Origin: Sciurus carolinensis
Taxonomy: Eukaryota > Chordata > Mammalia > Rodentia > Sciuridae
Reading direction: 5' to 3'
Assembly: GCF_902686445.1 (NCBI RefSeq)
Contig: NC_062225.1
Coordinates: forward strand, 90,756,581-90,820,580
Length of the DNA: 64,000 nt
In this document: positions 10,631-22,574 of the stretch, piece after piece
Numbering within the stretch: position 1 is the stretch's first letter
Layout of the letters: each line of letters opens with the position of its first letter
The notes under the pieces: model-generated
Seen by the model: the letters and a program-made list of their open reading frames with translations, nothing else
Databases searched by the model: none
What the model was told of the DNA's origin: nothing
Position numbers and translations under genes: made by a program

Positions 10631-12959
10631 CGTTCTCAGATGCTTGGCAGCTAGTGTGACTTCTCCAAGACTCTGTCCACTTCTAGCAGAAGCCCATGCG
10701 CTCATGTCCTCTCTCACATCAAGTGTCCCCGTGCTTGTGACAGCGTGGTGCAGGTCATGTAATGCTCAGGAGCTCTGCCACTATGGCCCTTGCAGCGTTA
10801 GGATAGTGGAAATCTCAGGGTTGCCTCAGGAATGTCGGAGGGATCCGCAGACCTTCTCATCCACTCCATCCCAGAGGCTCCCCGGTGCCAGGACCTGTGG
10901 GGACATTAGTATTGCTCCCAGGTTGACACCCATCTGTGCTTTACCTGCAGGAGAAACAAGGCTGCCTCCTTCCTGGGTGGGGCACGGGACACCTGGACGC
11001 CTCTTCAGCCTGGTGTTAGAGTGTGATGTCACATCCTGGCACGGGATTCTCTGGCTTTAAAACTCCCAGCTGTCCACACGAGGCTTACAGTCAAGTCCGC
11101 ATTCCTAGTCGTGACTCACCAGCCCTTCACGGGCTTGCTGCCGCCCGCGTCTCTTGCCATCGTTGACCAGAGCCGGTTAGACTTCTTCGTTTTACTTGAG
11201 AAGCTTGTGAGCTTCCTCCCACTGTGGCCTGCGGCTGGGCTTTCTATCAGCCTACGCAGAAGGCCCTTCCCTTGATGCTCAGGGCACTGGCTCCTCCTCA
11301 CTGGGCCTCAACCTGGTGGGTCCCTCCCCAAGGAGGCCGACCCTGACGTTGGCCGTGTCCTCTCAGGGCACCCTCAAACCTGTCTTAAGATGTTGTCTGC
11401 ATGGCCTTTGGTGGGGGCTGGATCATTTTTTAGTCACGTAGGCACAGGTATTTTTCTTGCTTAGATGGGATGCGTGGTCCAGGATGGCGGGTGCACTTGC
11501 CTTCACAGGGCATGGAGGACAGCGCCTGATCTACCCCACAGCAAGGAGAGCCTGCCTTGGCACACTGACTCAGATTTCTACCCATAAACATTTCTTGAAT
11601 CAGGGAGGGTCCGAGGCCTGTCTTTGTAGGTGGGATCCCAGATGGAAACTCATGGTCCTTCCTTCAAAGAGTTGTGATGTAATCCAACGTGCTGGGGGGA
11701 TTTCAGCAGAAGTCGAGATGTCACTCTGACTTGGAGAGGAGTGGAAATCCAGCAGCGTGAGGAGATGCAGGAGCGGGCAACACCCTGGGCCTAGCCAGGG
11801 TGTGGGCTCGGGCTGCCCCACTTCTCCAGGCGCTGGTCTCCCTAATCTGCAGCTGAGGCAGAGTTCTGGAGGGAGACCACCAGAAAGCAAGACTGGTGGG
11901 CGACTACTCATTTCAGGCTATGTCCTCCTGTACTCATCCGTTTTGAGTTGAATGTTTTTTACATACAATAGAATTTACATATCTAATTTTATGTGTGTAA
12001 AATTTATTAATATAACATGTAAAATTAGGTGTATATTTTGACATGTAGCAAATATAAATTACACATCAAATTTTAAGACAGTGTGCTTCTCTCAGCTGTT
12101 ACATATCTGGTTAGCTTTAAAATCTATTTACACTTGGCATCCTAAGAATACACTGAAAATAAAAAAAACTGACACAAAATTCTTTTTGAGACTTTTTGTT
12201 CTACATAAGACCTGCAACTTCATGAGTGTCCTGGAGATGGAAGACCTTGCAGTTGTCCCTCTCTCATTGTAGTCCCAGAGGTGGCCAGAGACCCAAAAGT
12301 AAGCTCCTGGAGCTCATCGGACTTCTGATGAGAGGTTTAAAAGTTCGGGGAGAAGGGAAGGAGGAGGGTCAAGGCACTCACGTTTTTGTAGGGACGGCCT
12401 GCAGGGCACTCTGGTCAGCAGTGACCTTGGAGCTGGACTTCCAAGCAGTCAGACACCTGGGAAGATAACCAGTCCACCTGCTGCAGTGAGCCTGCGCGAA
12501 GCAGCCTGGCCGCTGGCTGACGCTGAGGTTGCCACCTTCACTCTGAACACTGGCTTTCTTAGGCCTCCGCGCCCGTGACCAGAGCCTGTTCAGTCATGCC
12601 CCACCCAAAAGAGCAGACAGCAGGAAGGCCAGGCTCAGGGACGGAGCAACACTTTCAGAAGCACTTCCAGTTGCGAGTCTACTTTTGGTCACTTACGAAG
12701 CTCAGGTCAGTGAATTGGAGCTGGTGGCAGGCATGAGTCACCCATGGAGGATGGCCAGATGTCAGGACCCTTCCCTTTTGCTCTAAGAAGTGCCTATCAG
12801 CACTTTGCTCTCAACTGTGAGGTTTGACAGGATTTATCTGCAATACATAAATACTTGAACTTAAATTTTCAATACAACACAATAATGCCCTAGTACACTT
12901 TTCTACTGAAATCAGAGCAAAATTGCCCTCAGATGCTACTGACCTAAGACAAATATTTC
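10631..12959. other. Unique non-coding sequence with an AT-rich patch
   Basis: GC-mixed unique DNA with no recognised gene. An AT-rich patch at about 11,945-12,080 has repeated ACATGTAA/TTAATATAAC-type words. Frames are at most about 138 codons (plus, 10,644-11,060) and have no known domain. Confidence 0.5.
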
Positions 12960-13100
12960 GTTCAAACTCCTGATTTGGCCTGAGCAAGGCCCAGGGAGGG
13001 TAAGAAAATTTCCTCGCTCTACCCACTAGCGAGTGACCCTGCTGAGGCTGGAACCCAGGCCGAATGACATTCCCTCTGCTGTGTGTCTGCCAGGTCGACC
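12960..13100 (-). repeat. MIR SINE fragment
   Basis: Read on plus, it shows the reversed-MIR order: a GGGAGGGTAAGAAAATTTCC segment, then 'GGCTGGAACCCAGGC', then a CCTCTGCTGTGTG end. It is decayed and its boundaries are approximate. Confidence 0.5.
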
Positions 13101-14408
13101 TTCACATGCTGCCTTATAGCTCTTCAGATACGCATGTGCCACAAATCACAGGGAGGCAGGGTGAGGGGTGAACTTCTCTAAGCACTTCTACCACAGAGCT
13201 GAAGCGAGCTACCAGAGGACCATGATTTAATTTGAAAGGGAGAATCTGTTTACTTTATACATGAAATAAAGAGTGGTAGCTTCAATAGTGGTTCCCTAAC
13301 AATGCCGCATCTCTCTGAATTGCTAGACAATGTGTCACAACTGCAGCCATGGCCCACGTAGCATTCTTGAATAGGACCTTCAGGATAAATACCAGGAATT
13401 TCCTTCATTGGGAATGCCTCAAAATTTTAATGACCAGCAGCACTGAAAACCACCCCATCAGATTATTCCAAAGTTCTCATTCAGGTTTAATATTCTATGA
13501 TGTTAAATCAGTATTTTCCAAATTTGCTCCTACTAAGAATGATTTTATAGTCCAAGTTGAGAAACAGAACAAAAGACTGGAACCATCCTTCTCTTTTGGA
13601 GATTGGCATTGCCTGCTTACACTGTGAAGTAGTTAAAATCGTTCAGTTAATTTAAATCTGGATATATTGAGACACAAAACAGTTTTTTTTTTTTTTTAAA
13701 TCCAACAGCTACTGCATCTTAGGAGCTAGTAACCATAGAACATCCTTTTAAAAAGAGGTAATTATGAAGACATGACGTATTTTATAAATATAACAATGTT
13801 GTAGCCTTAAATAAGAAGCCAGGTCACACCCTGAACACCAGAGCAACAGTCGCAGTGGGTTTAATTCCTGCAATCATGCAGAGGAAGAGTCCCTGCCTTG
13901 GTGATGGTGGTGCTCAGCCATGAGGGCTTGCCGAGGGCTCAGGCCCTGTGCTGCAGATTGGCAGGGCCTCCCCTGCGTGACGGGACCCCCTTTCTTCTGG
14001 TAACTGGGAAGATAATGAGGTTTCTTCATTTCCACAGTCTAGGTTTACAGGTGGACATTCCTCTGGATAAACTTCCCGTGGCAGCCTGGCTCGCTGCCTG
14101 CTGTCTGCCTCACTGGGTTTCAAATGTTTCCTCTGACTCCAGATGAAAAATTTACCTGAAACAATACCTCAAGGTGGCCACAAAGCTCTTCTGTGGGGAG
14201 CGCTGGCTGCAGCTCTGGAAGCAGAGGCAGACCTGGTGGGAGGCGTGGGTCAGCACAGCTTGACCCGCTCTGGTTTCAGGTAAGCACGAACTCTCTCTGT
14301 GGGGATGAAGCACGCCTCTGGGATTTGGTTACTCTCTCTGTGGAAGATTTCATGTGGTCTAATGAATTCCTAACCGCTGAAAATGTTTGCAACTCTGTTC
14401 CCTTTATT
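13101..14408. other. Unique non-coding sequence
   Basis: AT-richer from 13.2 to 13.85 kb, including a T-run at 13,682-13,697. A 92-codon frame (plus, 13,349-13,627) matches nothing I know. No repeat family is recognised. Confidence 0.5.
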
Positions 14409-14410
14409 TT

Positions 14411-14531
14411 TATAATGTGTATTTTTTTTTTTTTTTTTTTTTGAGTGCTGGGGATGGAACCCAGGGTCTTGCACATGCGAGGCAAATGTTCTACCAACTG
14501 AGCTACATCCTGAGCCCTATAATGTGCATTT
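14411..14531 (-). mobile_element. ID SINE with target-site duplication
   Basis: A minus-strand ID element, a tRNA-derived SINE copied by LINE-1 enzymes. The body lies at about 14,442-14,517 and its A-tail appears as a long T-run at about 14,422-14,442. On the minus strand the tRNA-like promoter boxes are readable: an A-box region 'TAGCTCAGTTGG' and a B-box 'GGTTCCATCCC'. It is flanked by 14-bp copies of TATAATGTG(T/C)ATTT at 14,411-14,424 and 14,518-14,531 with one mismatch. This fits target-primed insertion. Confidence 0.92.
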
Positions 14532-14821
14532 CTTTAAAGAGACCTTTAACGAGCAAAGTTAACATACTGAAATCTGATATAAAACCAGGGCGCCAACAGG
14601 TCAGATTCCTGATTTAATCAGAAGAACTGTTCTTTTTAAGCACGGGTCTGGGACATGCCCTCGGCTCTGGGCACTCTCAACTGCATCTTCTCCGAGGCCA
14701 GGTCTCCTCTGGTGTCCTGGCCCCACCTCTCCACTTGACATTCACTTCCGGATTCCTCCTCCACATCTCCCCATTTCTTAGTGCTCAGGTTTGTAATGGC
14801 AGACTCAGTAAGAGTCAAACC
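14532..14821. other. Unique spacer
   Basis: Non-repetitive DNA between the ID element and the CT tract. No gene is recognised. Confidence 0.4.
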
Positions 14822-15125
14822 TCCTTTCCCTCCTTCCTTCCTTCCTTCCCTCCTTCCCTCCTTCCTTCCTTCCTTCCTTCCTTCCTTCCTTTCTTTCTTT
14901 CTTTCTTTCTTTCTCTTTCTTTCTTTCTTTCTTTCTTTTTTTATTTCTTTCTTCCTTCCTTCCTTCCTTCCTTCCCTCCCCCTCCCTTTCTTTCTTTTCT
15001 TTTTCTTTCTTCCTTCCTTCCTTCCTTCCTTCCTTCCTTCCTTCCTTCCTTTCTTTCTTTCTTTCCTTCCTTCCTTCCTTCTTCTTTTCTTTCTTTTCTC
15101 CCCCTTCCTACTCCCCTTCCTTCTC
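14822..15125. repeat. Polypyrimidine (CTTC/CTTT) microsatellite
   Basis: About 300 bp almost entirely of C and T on plus, in alternating blocks of (CCTT)n and (TTTC)n. The only purine break I see is an A near 14,943. Length and strand asymmetry are those of triplex-prone (H-DNA) tracts. Frames of about 140-160 codons on both strands (S/F/L/P-rich or K/R/E-rich) are by-products. Confidence 0.97.
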
Positions 15126-16129
15126 ATTTCCTTTTTCTCTCTCCTCAGTGATCCATCAGCAAGTTCTTACTGCACACTCACCACAAGTCACAGACCTGTC
15201 TAGTGGTTGGAGATACAGAAGTAAGACACGCTGATTCTTGTCCTGACAAAGATGACTCCTTAGTTATTAAATCCAAAAAATCATATCATCATTTCTAAAA
15301 TGTGATTTTAAATGCTAAGAGAGACACAGACAAGGTGCTGCAGAGCCAGGACCTGAGATGCACATGAGAAGGTGCCCAGGGCCTCCCAAGGAAGCCTGTG
15401 CCCTCAGACTTATCCCAAAGGATAGGGGAGCCACAGAAGGCAGAGGAAGCCAGAATGGGATGGTGTGAAGATTCAAAGCAGCGCAGCCAGAGCTGGAGTT
15501 CAGACATTGCTGCAGGACAGCGAGTTTGTCAGCAGGGACCTTGCAGGAAGCCGGCAGCTAAGCAGCCATTAATGACCTGGGGCACAAGGTTCAGAGTGTG
15601 GGCTTCGTCTGTTTAGACAACGGGGAGAAATGCATTCTGACATGAATGCAGGAGGGGCCACTGACTACGGCCAAGTGTGCTGCGTCCATGTGTACACATC
15701 TGGATCAGGGTGCTATTGCATGCCTGTGAAACCTGCACACCGCGGACTACAAGGATCGTGGCTGAAAAGTGCAGTACATGTAACTCTGGTGCACACAGTG
15801 CATGTAACACTGGTGCACGTGAAGGGCAGGCTAGCCACTGAGGAACCAGCAGAGGGTAAAGGTCATGAGGTGCTCCTTTGTGCAAACCAAATCTGAGTTC
15901 TCCGCCTGCACACACTGGCCAGAGAAGGACGAGAAGCCGTTGGGACAATGCCGGTCCACTTTCTTTTGCTCCTCCTGGTTCTGTTTTTGTCATCCCTCCA
16001 ACCCAAGGAAGCCTCTCTCTCAATGCTTGATAACTTCCCCACAATCCCTTGTTTCTGTAAGAGAAAGAAAATAGCTTCTTTACAATATTGAAGTTCTCTG
16101 CAATTGTCATTTTTCATGCTTTTCACTTG
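15126..16129. other. Unique non-coding sequence
   Basis: There is a weak L2/MIR-like stretch near 15,195-15,250 (GGTTGGAGATACAGAAGTAA). A local two-copy repeat of about 26 bp lies at 15,768-15,825 (ATGTAACTCTGGTGCACAC type). Open frames up to 165 codons (minus, 15,613-16,110) are unrecognised. Confidence 0.45.
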
Positions 16130-16265
16130 ATAGCATTTTAACTCATTTTTTGAGGTAATGTTTGTTTTTGTTTCTAATTAAGCAAATTTTCTGGTTCAGG
16201 CTTTTGGCAGTGCCAGAAAATGTAATTAAGATCACACTGGTCACAAGAGGAGGCTTTTGGCAAAG
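16130..16265. promoter_or_regulatory. Candidate conserved non-coding element with two TAATTAAG sites
   Basis: Repeat-free AT-rich block with TCTAATTAAGC near 16,175 and TGTAATTAAGATC near 16,222. Between them is an imperfect palindrome, TTGGCAGTGCCA. Paired homeodomain-type cores about 45 bp apart are common in developmental enhancers, but function is inferred only from the motifs. Confidence 0.25.
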
Positions 16266-19200
16266 GCATATTTTATTCCCTTCCTGTGGTCAGAGGAACT
16301 ATTCAGGATGGGGGCCAAGCTGATCTTATCCAACTGGTTACAAGGCCTCAGGAGCCATAAGCTGTTGACCCAACTAGTACACCACTGACCCTCCAGGTTC
16401 AGAGGCCTCTTCTCGAACATTCAAAGACCAGCTTCCGATCATCTGCAAAGCTCCTTCCACGTGTGCCTGGGATGAGCATCTCAAGACTAGTCCCAGGGCC
16501 TTCTTGGAATGAGAAGCAAGTGAACATTCCAGAAACGTGCTCAGATTGGAACCTTGGGGGCTCAGGGAGTGGTCCTTGATACAGTGGTGACCAGCTTAAG
16601 TCACTTAGGACCCAGAGAGTGATGGGCACTTGTAGGCGGTGGCTGAGGTGGGTCATGCAGGAGAGACGGCAGAGGTAGAGGTGGAGGCAGTTACAGAGCC
16701 CATGATGTCCCTTCCGCTCGTCGCGTGGGGACTGGCTTGTCATCTCCATGCCCCACAGGCAATGGCTCTTCTCTGACAGAGCCGCTTGGGAAACGTGCTG
16801 GGATGCCCTCTGGGTAGTTTCTAGTCACTCGGATCAAGACAGACTGAGAAGAGCTTCCCACAGGGCAGCCAGAGAGCCCCTCAGAGAGAGGGTCATGGCG
16901 CACACTCAGCTCCTGGGGAAGAAGACGCAGGAGGAAGGGAGAAGAGGTGGAGGAGGACTGCAGGAGGGAGCCGGGGGCAGATGCAGCGCTGCAGGGAACT
17001 CGGGAGGTGGCCTTGGCCTCCCTCCCACAGGCTTCCCTCTCCACACTCAACTTTATCAGCATAGACTGCAGAATTGGTGAATAAAATTTTAATGTCTTCT
17101 GTCTAAAATTTTGGCAAAATATGTGTGTGTGTACACGTATTAAAAATCACCCTTCGCACCCTGCAGACAGCAGGAAGACAGTTTTTGGAAGCTACAAGAC
17201 TGTTAGGTCTTTGTCCTGCAAAACAAAGAAAACATATGAACAGAAAAACAAATATTAATAACATCTTATTAAATTTTTATTTTTGCATTTGCAATTTTGC
17301 ACCTGGAGCTTCATCTTAAAGGTCTAGGATCCTAGGCTTTCCTTCCTCCTTGGGACCTGGCTGGAAAGAACAGACCACTGGTATAGAAGGGAGATAACCT
17401 CCTCTCCTCAATGTCTGATTTCTTTAAACCTCTTCCAGTTTTTTGGAACGTGCTTGGAATTTCTATGCAGATATTATTAGTTGGTTGGGAGAATTAGACA
17501 ACCCCTAAACAAATATTTTAATACTTTCTGGAAATTCCGCTGTGTGTGTTTCACATGTTGACGTTACAGCACTGATTGGCTTTCTTCTGAACCTGCGTGG
17601 AGTCAGTGCAGACGAATGGTCGTGAGGTGAGAACGCAGGGATGCCCAGAGCACACTGAGTCTCAAAAGAGAAATCGCCTAGAAGCTTCTGGAATGCAGGA
17701 GAACGCTGACGTCTCCACAGCACCAGCCGTGTCCTTGCTCGCTCCTCGCCTGCAGCTCGCTGCCTGGCGGATGAAGCAGGAAGGAAGTCACAGGAAGACC
17801 ACAGGCATCTGCTGTGGGGCATGTGACCAGAGCCTCTGGTGACTGAGGAATGACCCTAGGCTCATCAGCGCAGCCACAGGCCCAGCCTGGTGGGGATCCA
17901 GCTGCTAATGGGACGTACCGAGCATCAGTGGCGTTGTTAGAGCACGCAAGGCACATGCAAGCACGAGGAGAGATGGTGTGAAACGCTTGACCAGCACCCC
18001 ACCTCCGCTTCAGCCCGAGCTCCTGTCCCTCTGTGAACCTTAAACCCCAGGCCAAGACAGGGGCCTCGCTCCCTCTCCGAGACGGCCAGTCCCACTCCTG
18101 AGCGCCGGCACCCGGGTCAGTATGATAACTGTCTTGCTCTGCCGCTCACACCTGGGGTGTCCTTCAGTTCTCTGCAACTTGCTCAAGAACCTGAGGGCCC
18201 AAGAAGAGGTCCCGCTCTCTCCCAGAGACCTCAGGCCCCTGGCCAGTGGCGGTCAGGAGGAAAGGAAGAAGTACCCATTTGATTGACTCTCGGCTGGTGT
18301 ATTTGTTGGAACAGACCTTTATGCCTGTGTTACCCGTAATTGTGCCCCTGGCATGGTCAGTTCTCCGTGGGGCAGTAGCGCGTCATCCTCACGCCTTCTA
18401 CTTGCTCCCCAGCACCTCCCTAGCAGACTCCCAAGGGCCGTGCAGCCTCACTCCCGCACACCTGGGAGCCTCCTTCCCCTCTGCTCCCCTGCTCAGTCTC
18501 CCTGAGCACGTGTGCATGTGTTCCTGAGCACGTGTGCATTCAGCTAAATGCATCCTGTGGCTTCTTCATACATGACCTTCCTGTGACCCTGGGATGCTGT
18601 ACCCGACCCTGTTTAACTGGGTGAACTTTAAGACTCAACAGAAGCTCCTCTTCCAGGAAGTGTTTCCTGGTCCCTGTCTGGTCCCTGTCTATGCTCCTAC
18701 AGGGATTCAGGGCAGCAGACACCCACTGAGTCAGTGACCTGTCCAAATAGACTCTTCAAGGCAAGAACAGTGCTGCTTCTCCCAGCATTCCTGGTTCTGA
18801 GCGCTGGGCAGGCAGCCCATCCCCTTTTGGAATTTGGAGGTCTCAAGAGGCCTTTTAGAAGAATGAGCAGTGGAAGTACGCAGAATTTAAATTGGCAATG
18901 AAACCACACCAGACAACACCCAGCTGGGGAAATGGTGCTCACGGTGGAAGCTCGGAAGTTGGATGGAGGGTTCCATAATTATCTTCCGAGATTTCACACT
19001 GACATCAGCAGATCTGAGACAGGGACTCTTGGTTGCCTAGGAATGGACAGTGTTCCCCTGAGGTCCTTCACACCATTAGGTTTCTAAGATGGAAGTTACT
19101 TTAAACTCTCAGTAGCCCTAAGGGTTAACAGAGCCGTTCCTCCCTAGCTTACTCCCTGGGAGTAACTTGCAAGCAGGTCATGAAGTCAGGCTGAAATCTC

Positions 19201-19842
19201 AGGTCACAAGCATAGGGCTATGTTAAGTAAGGAGGAAGGAGAACTGAACGTAAATTAACGAGGTTGTGACCTAGTAAAAGCTTCACCACACTGGAAGCTC
19301 TTGAAACTGCATTTTGCCTTACTGCATCTTTCTGAAAATCAATAAAAGTGAATACTAATGCTTCAGGAACCAGTGAAGGGGAGGAGGCCACGCCGTAATT
19401 TCTGGACATGCTGAGTGTGCAGCTCGGGCAGCGCAGGGAGAAGAATGACCAGGGCCCCTGTCAGTGTGGGGACAGTGCTTGCAGTCTCGGCTCACACAGC
19501 CTTTCCCCAGCTGAATCATAAACAACACAAACGTCCCAAACCAGGACTCCCAGCTTAGGCCAGGTTGACATTAAAAGAAGAGTAAGTCTCTTTTTAGCAG
19601 ATTCAATTTTAATTTGAAAAAACTATCATTTACATTAACATCTTCAAATTGGGAATTAGCGTGGTTTTGAAGTGGCACTCAAGGAGGAATCCCAGGCAAA
19701 TCCACTGCCAACTATTGTCCAGGAAAGGATGTTTCCCATGCCTATTTCCCAACCAGGCCCTCCGGAGCCTGAGGAGGAAGCCGGGCTGGAGAGGGGTCTC
19801 TCCTTGTTGGATGAGTCCCTTGCAGTTCCTCCAGAAAGGAGC
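16266..19842. other. Unique non-coding sequence
   Basis: A 3.6-kb stretch with no recognised gene or repeat family. AT-rich sub-blocks occur near 17,080-17,320. Small tandem duplications occur at 18,502-18,540 (two copies of CCTGAGCACGTGTGCAT) and 18,669-18,690 (two copies of GGTCCCTGTCT). Frames are at most about 125 codons and have no domain. Confidence 0.5.
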
Positions 19843-20261
19843 TGTTAGGGTCTGGATGTGAGGCACCCCAGAAGCTCACATGGGAATGATGCAAGAGGGT
19901 TCAGAGCAGAAATGATTGGCCTGCGAGAGTCTTAACCCAATCGGTCTTAACCCAGCCCTGCCAGGGATTCACTGAGTGGAGATGAAGTGGTGGGTGTGGC
20001 TGGAGGAGGTGGGAATTGGGGCGTAGCTTTGGGTAGATCTTTGTATCTGGCAAGTGGAGACCTCTCACTGTGTTCCTGATCGCCATGATGTGAGCTGCTT
20101 GCCTCCACCATACTCTGCCTCACCTCCAGCCCTGAGGAATGGAGCTGGCCTTCTGTAGACTAAGACCTCTGAAACTGAGGCCTCAAATAAACCTTCCATC
20201 CTCTGCAGCGGTTCTGGTTGTGTCATTTAGGCACAGCAGCGAAAGAGCTGACTAATAATCA
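19843..20261 (+). mobile_element. MaLR-type solo LTR
   Basis: It starts TGTTAGGGTCTGGATGTGAG and ends ACTAATAATCA, so it has the TG...CA ends expected of an LTR. A poly(A) signal AATAAA is at 20,186-20,191, followed by the terminal R/U5-like part. The start matches the LTR starts at 52.6 kb and at the right window edge. Non-coding, with no internal region beside it. Confidence 0.85.
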
Positions 20262-21270
20262 GAACTGAAAGGGGGGAATGGCTCCTTGCTCTCCTTTCCC
20301 TGCCAACCAGGCCACCTTCTGTGCTTTTCTAGTCTGTCCTCGTGTCTCAAAACTGCTCGCTCTTCAGCCGGACCTCCCTGCCTACCCAGCCAGGCGGGCC
20401 CTCTCCCTCGCCTTGCCACAGCCTGACGCCGATAACCTCTGATTCTTCCAGGGCCCAGGTCTTTCTGCCTTGTGAACAGGCGCCTCGCTGGGCCTAAAAC
20501 TTAAAGTCTGTATGTGTGCATGCCTGTGGTTTGTTGTTGTTGTTGTTTGTTTGTTTTTGTTGTTTCTTGGTTCTGCATTTTGAGTGTGTGTGGAAGGTTC
20601 AGGCCAAGCAAGCAGAGTGTTGGCTTGGAGTGCAGTTGAACTTGATCAGATGTCTGTGAGGAAAGAGGGCAGTGAAGCAGAGCTTGTGGGAAGCAGGTTT
20701 TCATCTGATGTGCAAGTTCCCTCCAGGACGCAGGGCTTGGCTCCTGGATGAATCCTCGCCTCTCTGAGGAAATCGTCAGTACTAACTGCATATTGGAATT
20801 CCAGTTACAGAACTGCAGACACAGGGCTCTGGCTGGCAGGTGTGCTTGGCAGCTCTTCAGAATAAGTCTTGGCTCTGTGGGTAAAGTGAACTCTGACCTA
20901 TGAGTGGAAGTCCTGCACATCCACATTAATAATTTTGATTTTACAATGAATATATCACATAAGAATGTATATTCAAGTCCACATGCATACTATTTATATA
21001 TTTACAAGTATGAATGGCTTTAAAAATAATAATGAAACCAATTATCTGTACCCCAAGTTCCAACTTAAGAGTATTGAGTAAAACCTGTAACTCTGAAGTC
21101 CTTAATATGCCCCAAGTGCATTTGCCTACCAGAAATCACCAATAGTCTGTATTATGACTATTTAATGTTTCCATATCAAATGTAAAATGTATGTATCCTC
21201 ATTTTGAATATTTATACAAGAAATAATCCCAGTCTTAAATGTATATAAATAAAACCAACCTATATATGTG
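20262..21270. other. Unique sequence with TTG-rich and AT-rich patches
   Basis: A short (TTG)n/(TTTG)n run lies at about 20,530-20,568. An AT-rich stretch runs from about 20,930 to 21,265. A 141-codon minus frame (20,501-20,926) has no known domain. Confidence 0.45.
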
Positions 21271-21652
21271 TGTTAATTAGTCTTTTATCACTGTGACCAA
21301 AATATCTGACCAGAGCAGCTCAGTGGAGGAGAAGCTGACTGTGACTCGTGGCTTTGCAGACGGAATCCCTGGTCAGCCCACCCGTGGCTCCGGGTCCAGG
21401 ATGAGGCCGAAGGGCGTGGTGGGGACTGCTGCTATGCTCAGGGCAGCCGGAAGCAGAGGACAGGGTGAGCTCTCCCAGGGTGCACCCGAGTGGGCCACCT
21501 CGGCCAGCCACGCCCCACCTACCTACGTCACCCACAGTCAGTCCACAAACCAGGACGGATGGATTAGGGTTTGCTCTCACTCCAATCATTTCACCTTCAA
21601 GATTCCTGCCTTGGCAGGAGCTTTGAAGGACACCCACGTCCTAATCTTCACA
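21271..21652 (-). mobile_element. MaLR-type solo LTR, reverse orientation
   Basis: Starts TGTTAATTAGTCTTTTATCA and shows the reversed block order 'CACTGTGACCAAAATATC', 'CAGTGGAGGAGAAG', CGGCCAGCCACGCCCCACC and 'CAATCATTTCACCTTCAAG', ending near CTAATCTTCACA. The order parallels the LTRs at 9.0 and 58.3 kb. Confidence 0.8.
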
Positions 21653-21689
21653 GTGTGACTCTCACTGACACGTATTTTTCTTTCAGTAT

Positions 21690-21985
21690 TAATGTTTTGG
21701 GAAACATCTATGCTTATCTGCATAGTTATATTGGTTCTTCTTTTACAGTTTTGTAATGAAATCGTATACATACACCATGATACACTCACCCAATTACATC
21801 TGATAATCTTGCATGGTCCCTGGCTCTTTTATGAAATGAGAAAGTTTATATCCAGCAGCACAGAGTGTGTTTCTCCAGGGTCTATTCTTAGGAGTGCATA
21901 ATTTTCCATATATTTGATAATAGCTGATTTTATCAATCTTCAAAATTTTGGCCAATGTTCCCTTGTAGAATTTCTTTCAAACAAC
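21690..21985 (-). repeat. Possible ancient LINE-1 3' fragment
   Basis: Words such as TTCTTAGGAGTGCATAATTT followed by 'CAAAATTTTGGCCAATGTTC' resemble reversed old mammalian LINE 3' sequence. The match is remembered, not computed, and divergence is high. Confidence 0.3.
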
Positions 21986-22574
21986 TTATTATTAAATGTT
22001 TATCATAAATCAGGTCATCTAAAAAATAACATTAAGAACACCACATTCCTGACACCCACAGAGTAACACTATTAACATTTTCATACCAATACTTCCAGAC
22101 CTTTTAGACCAAGTGATATTAGGATCTTTGTGCTATTTTAAAACTTGTTTTTAATTTAACAATCTTGAACTTTTGATTTCAGTACATTTACATTTCTTCT
22201 AATAACTATATATTTTTCAAATTCCCAGATGGTCCTACATCTTCTCTGAAGCAAGTTTTTGTTCACCTCTAAACCCCACAGTCAGATTACGTTTCTGACC
22301 TCTTCGTTCCTCAGGATGTGGATCGAACTCCGCCACGCATTTCTTCCCAGGCACAGGCGAGACAGAGCGCAGGAGCCCAGGGCGAGGACATGACTCAGGT
22401 GTCCCTGTGGAGGGACGGAATCAAGCTCTTGCCGTGCCTCCACCTGGGAGCTCCTCCTGCCCAGTGGCAGCACTGCACCCTGGACAGCCCTCCTCTCATC
22501 CCCCGTCACCACTGCACTGCTTCCTTCTCCTCCCTTAGACGGCTCAGACCTCACACGTGACTGGAGACGGGCAG
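21986..22574. other. Unique AT-rich to GC-mixed spacer
   Basis: No confident repeat or gene. It may contain further heavily decayed LINE sequence up to about 22,250. Confidence 0.35.

Noticed and set aside
14636..15203. Lys/Arg/Glu-rich minus frame and Ser/Phe/Leu/Pro-rich plus frames
   Set aside because: Produced by the strand-pure CT tract, with several frames open at once.
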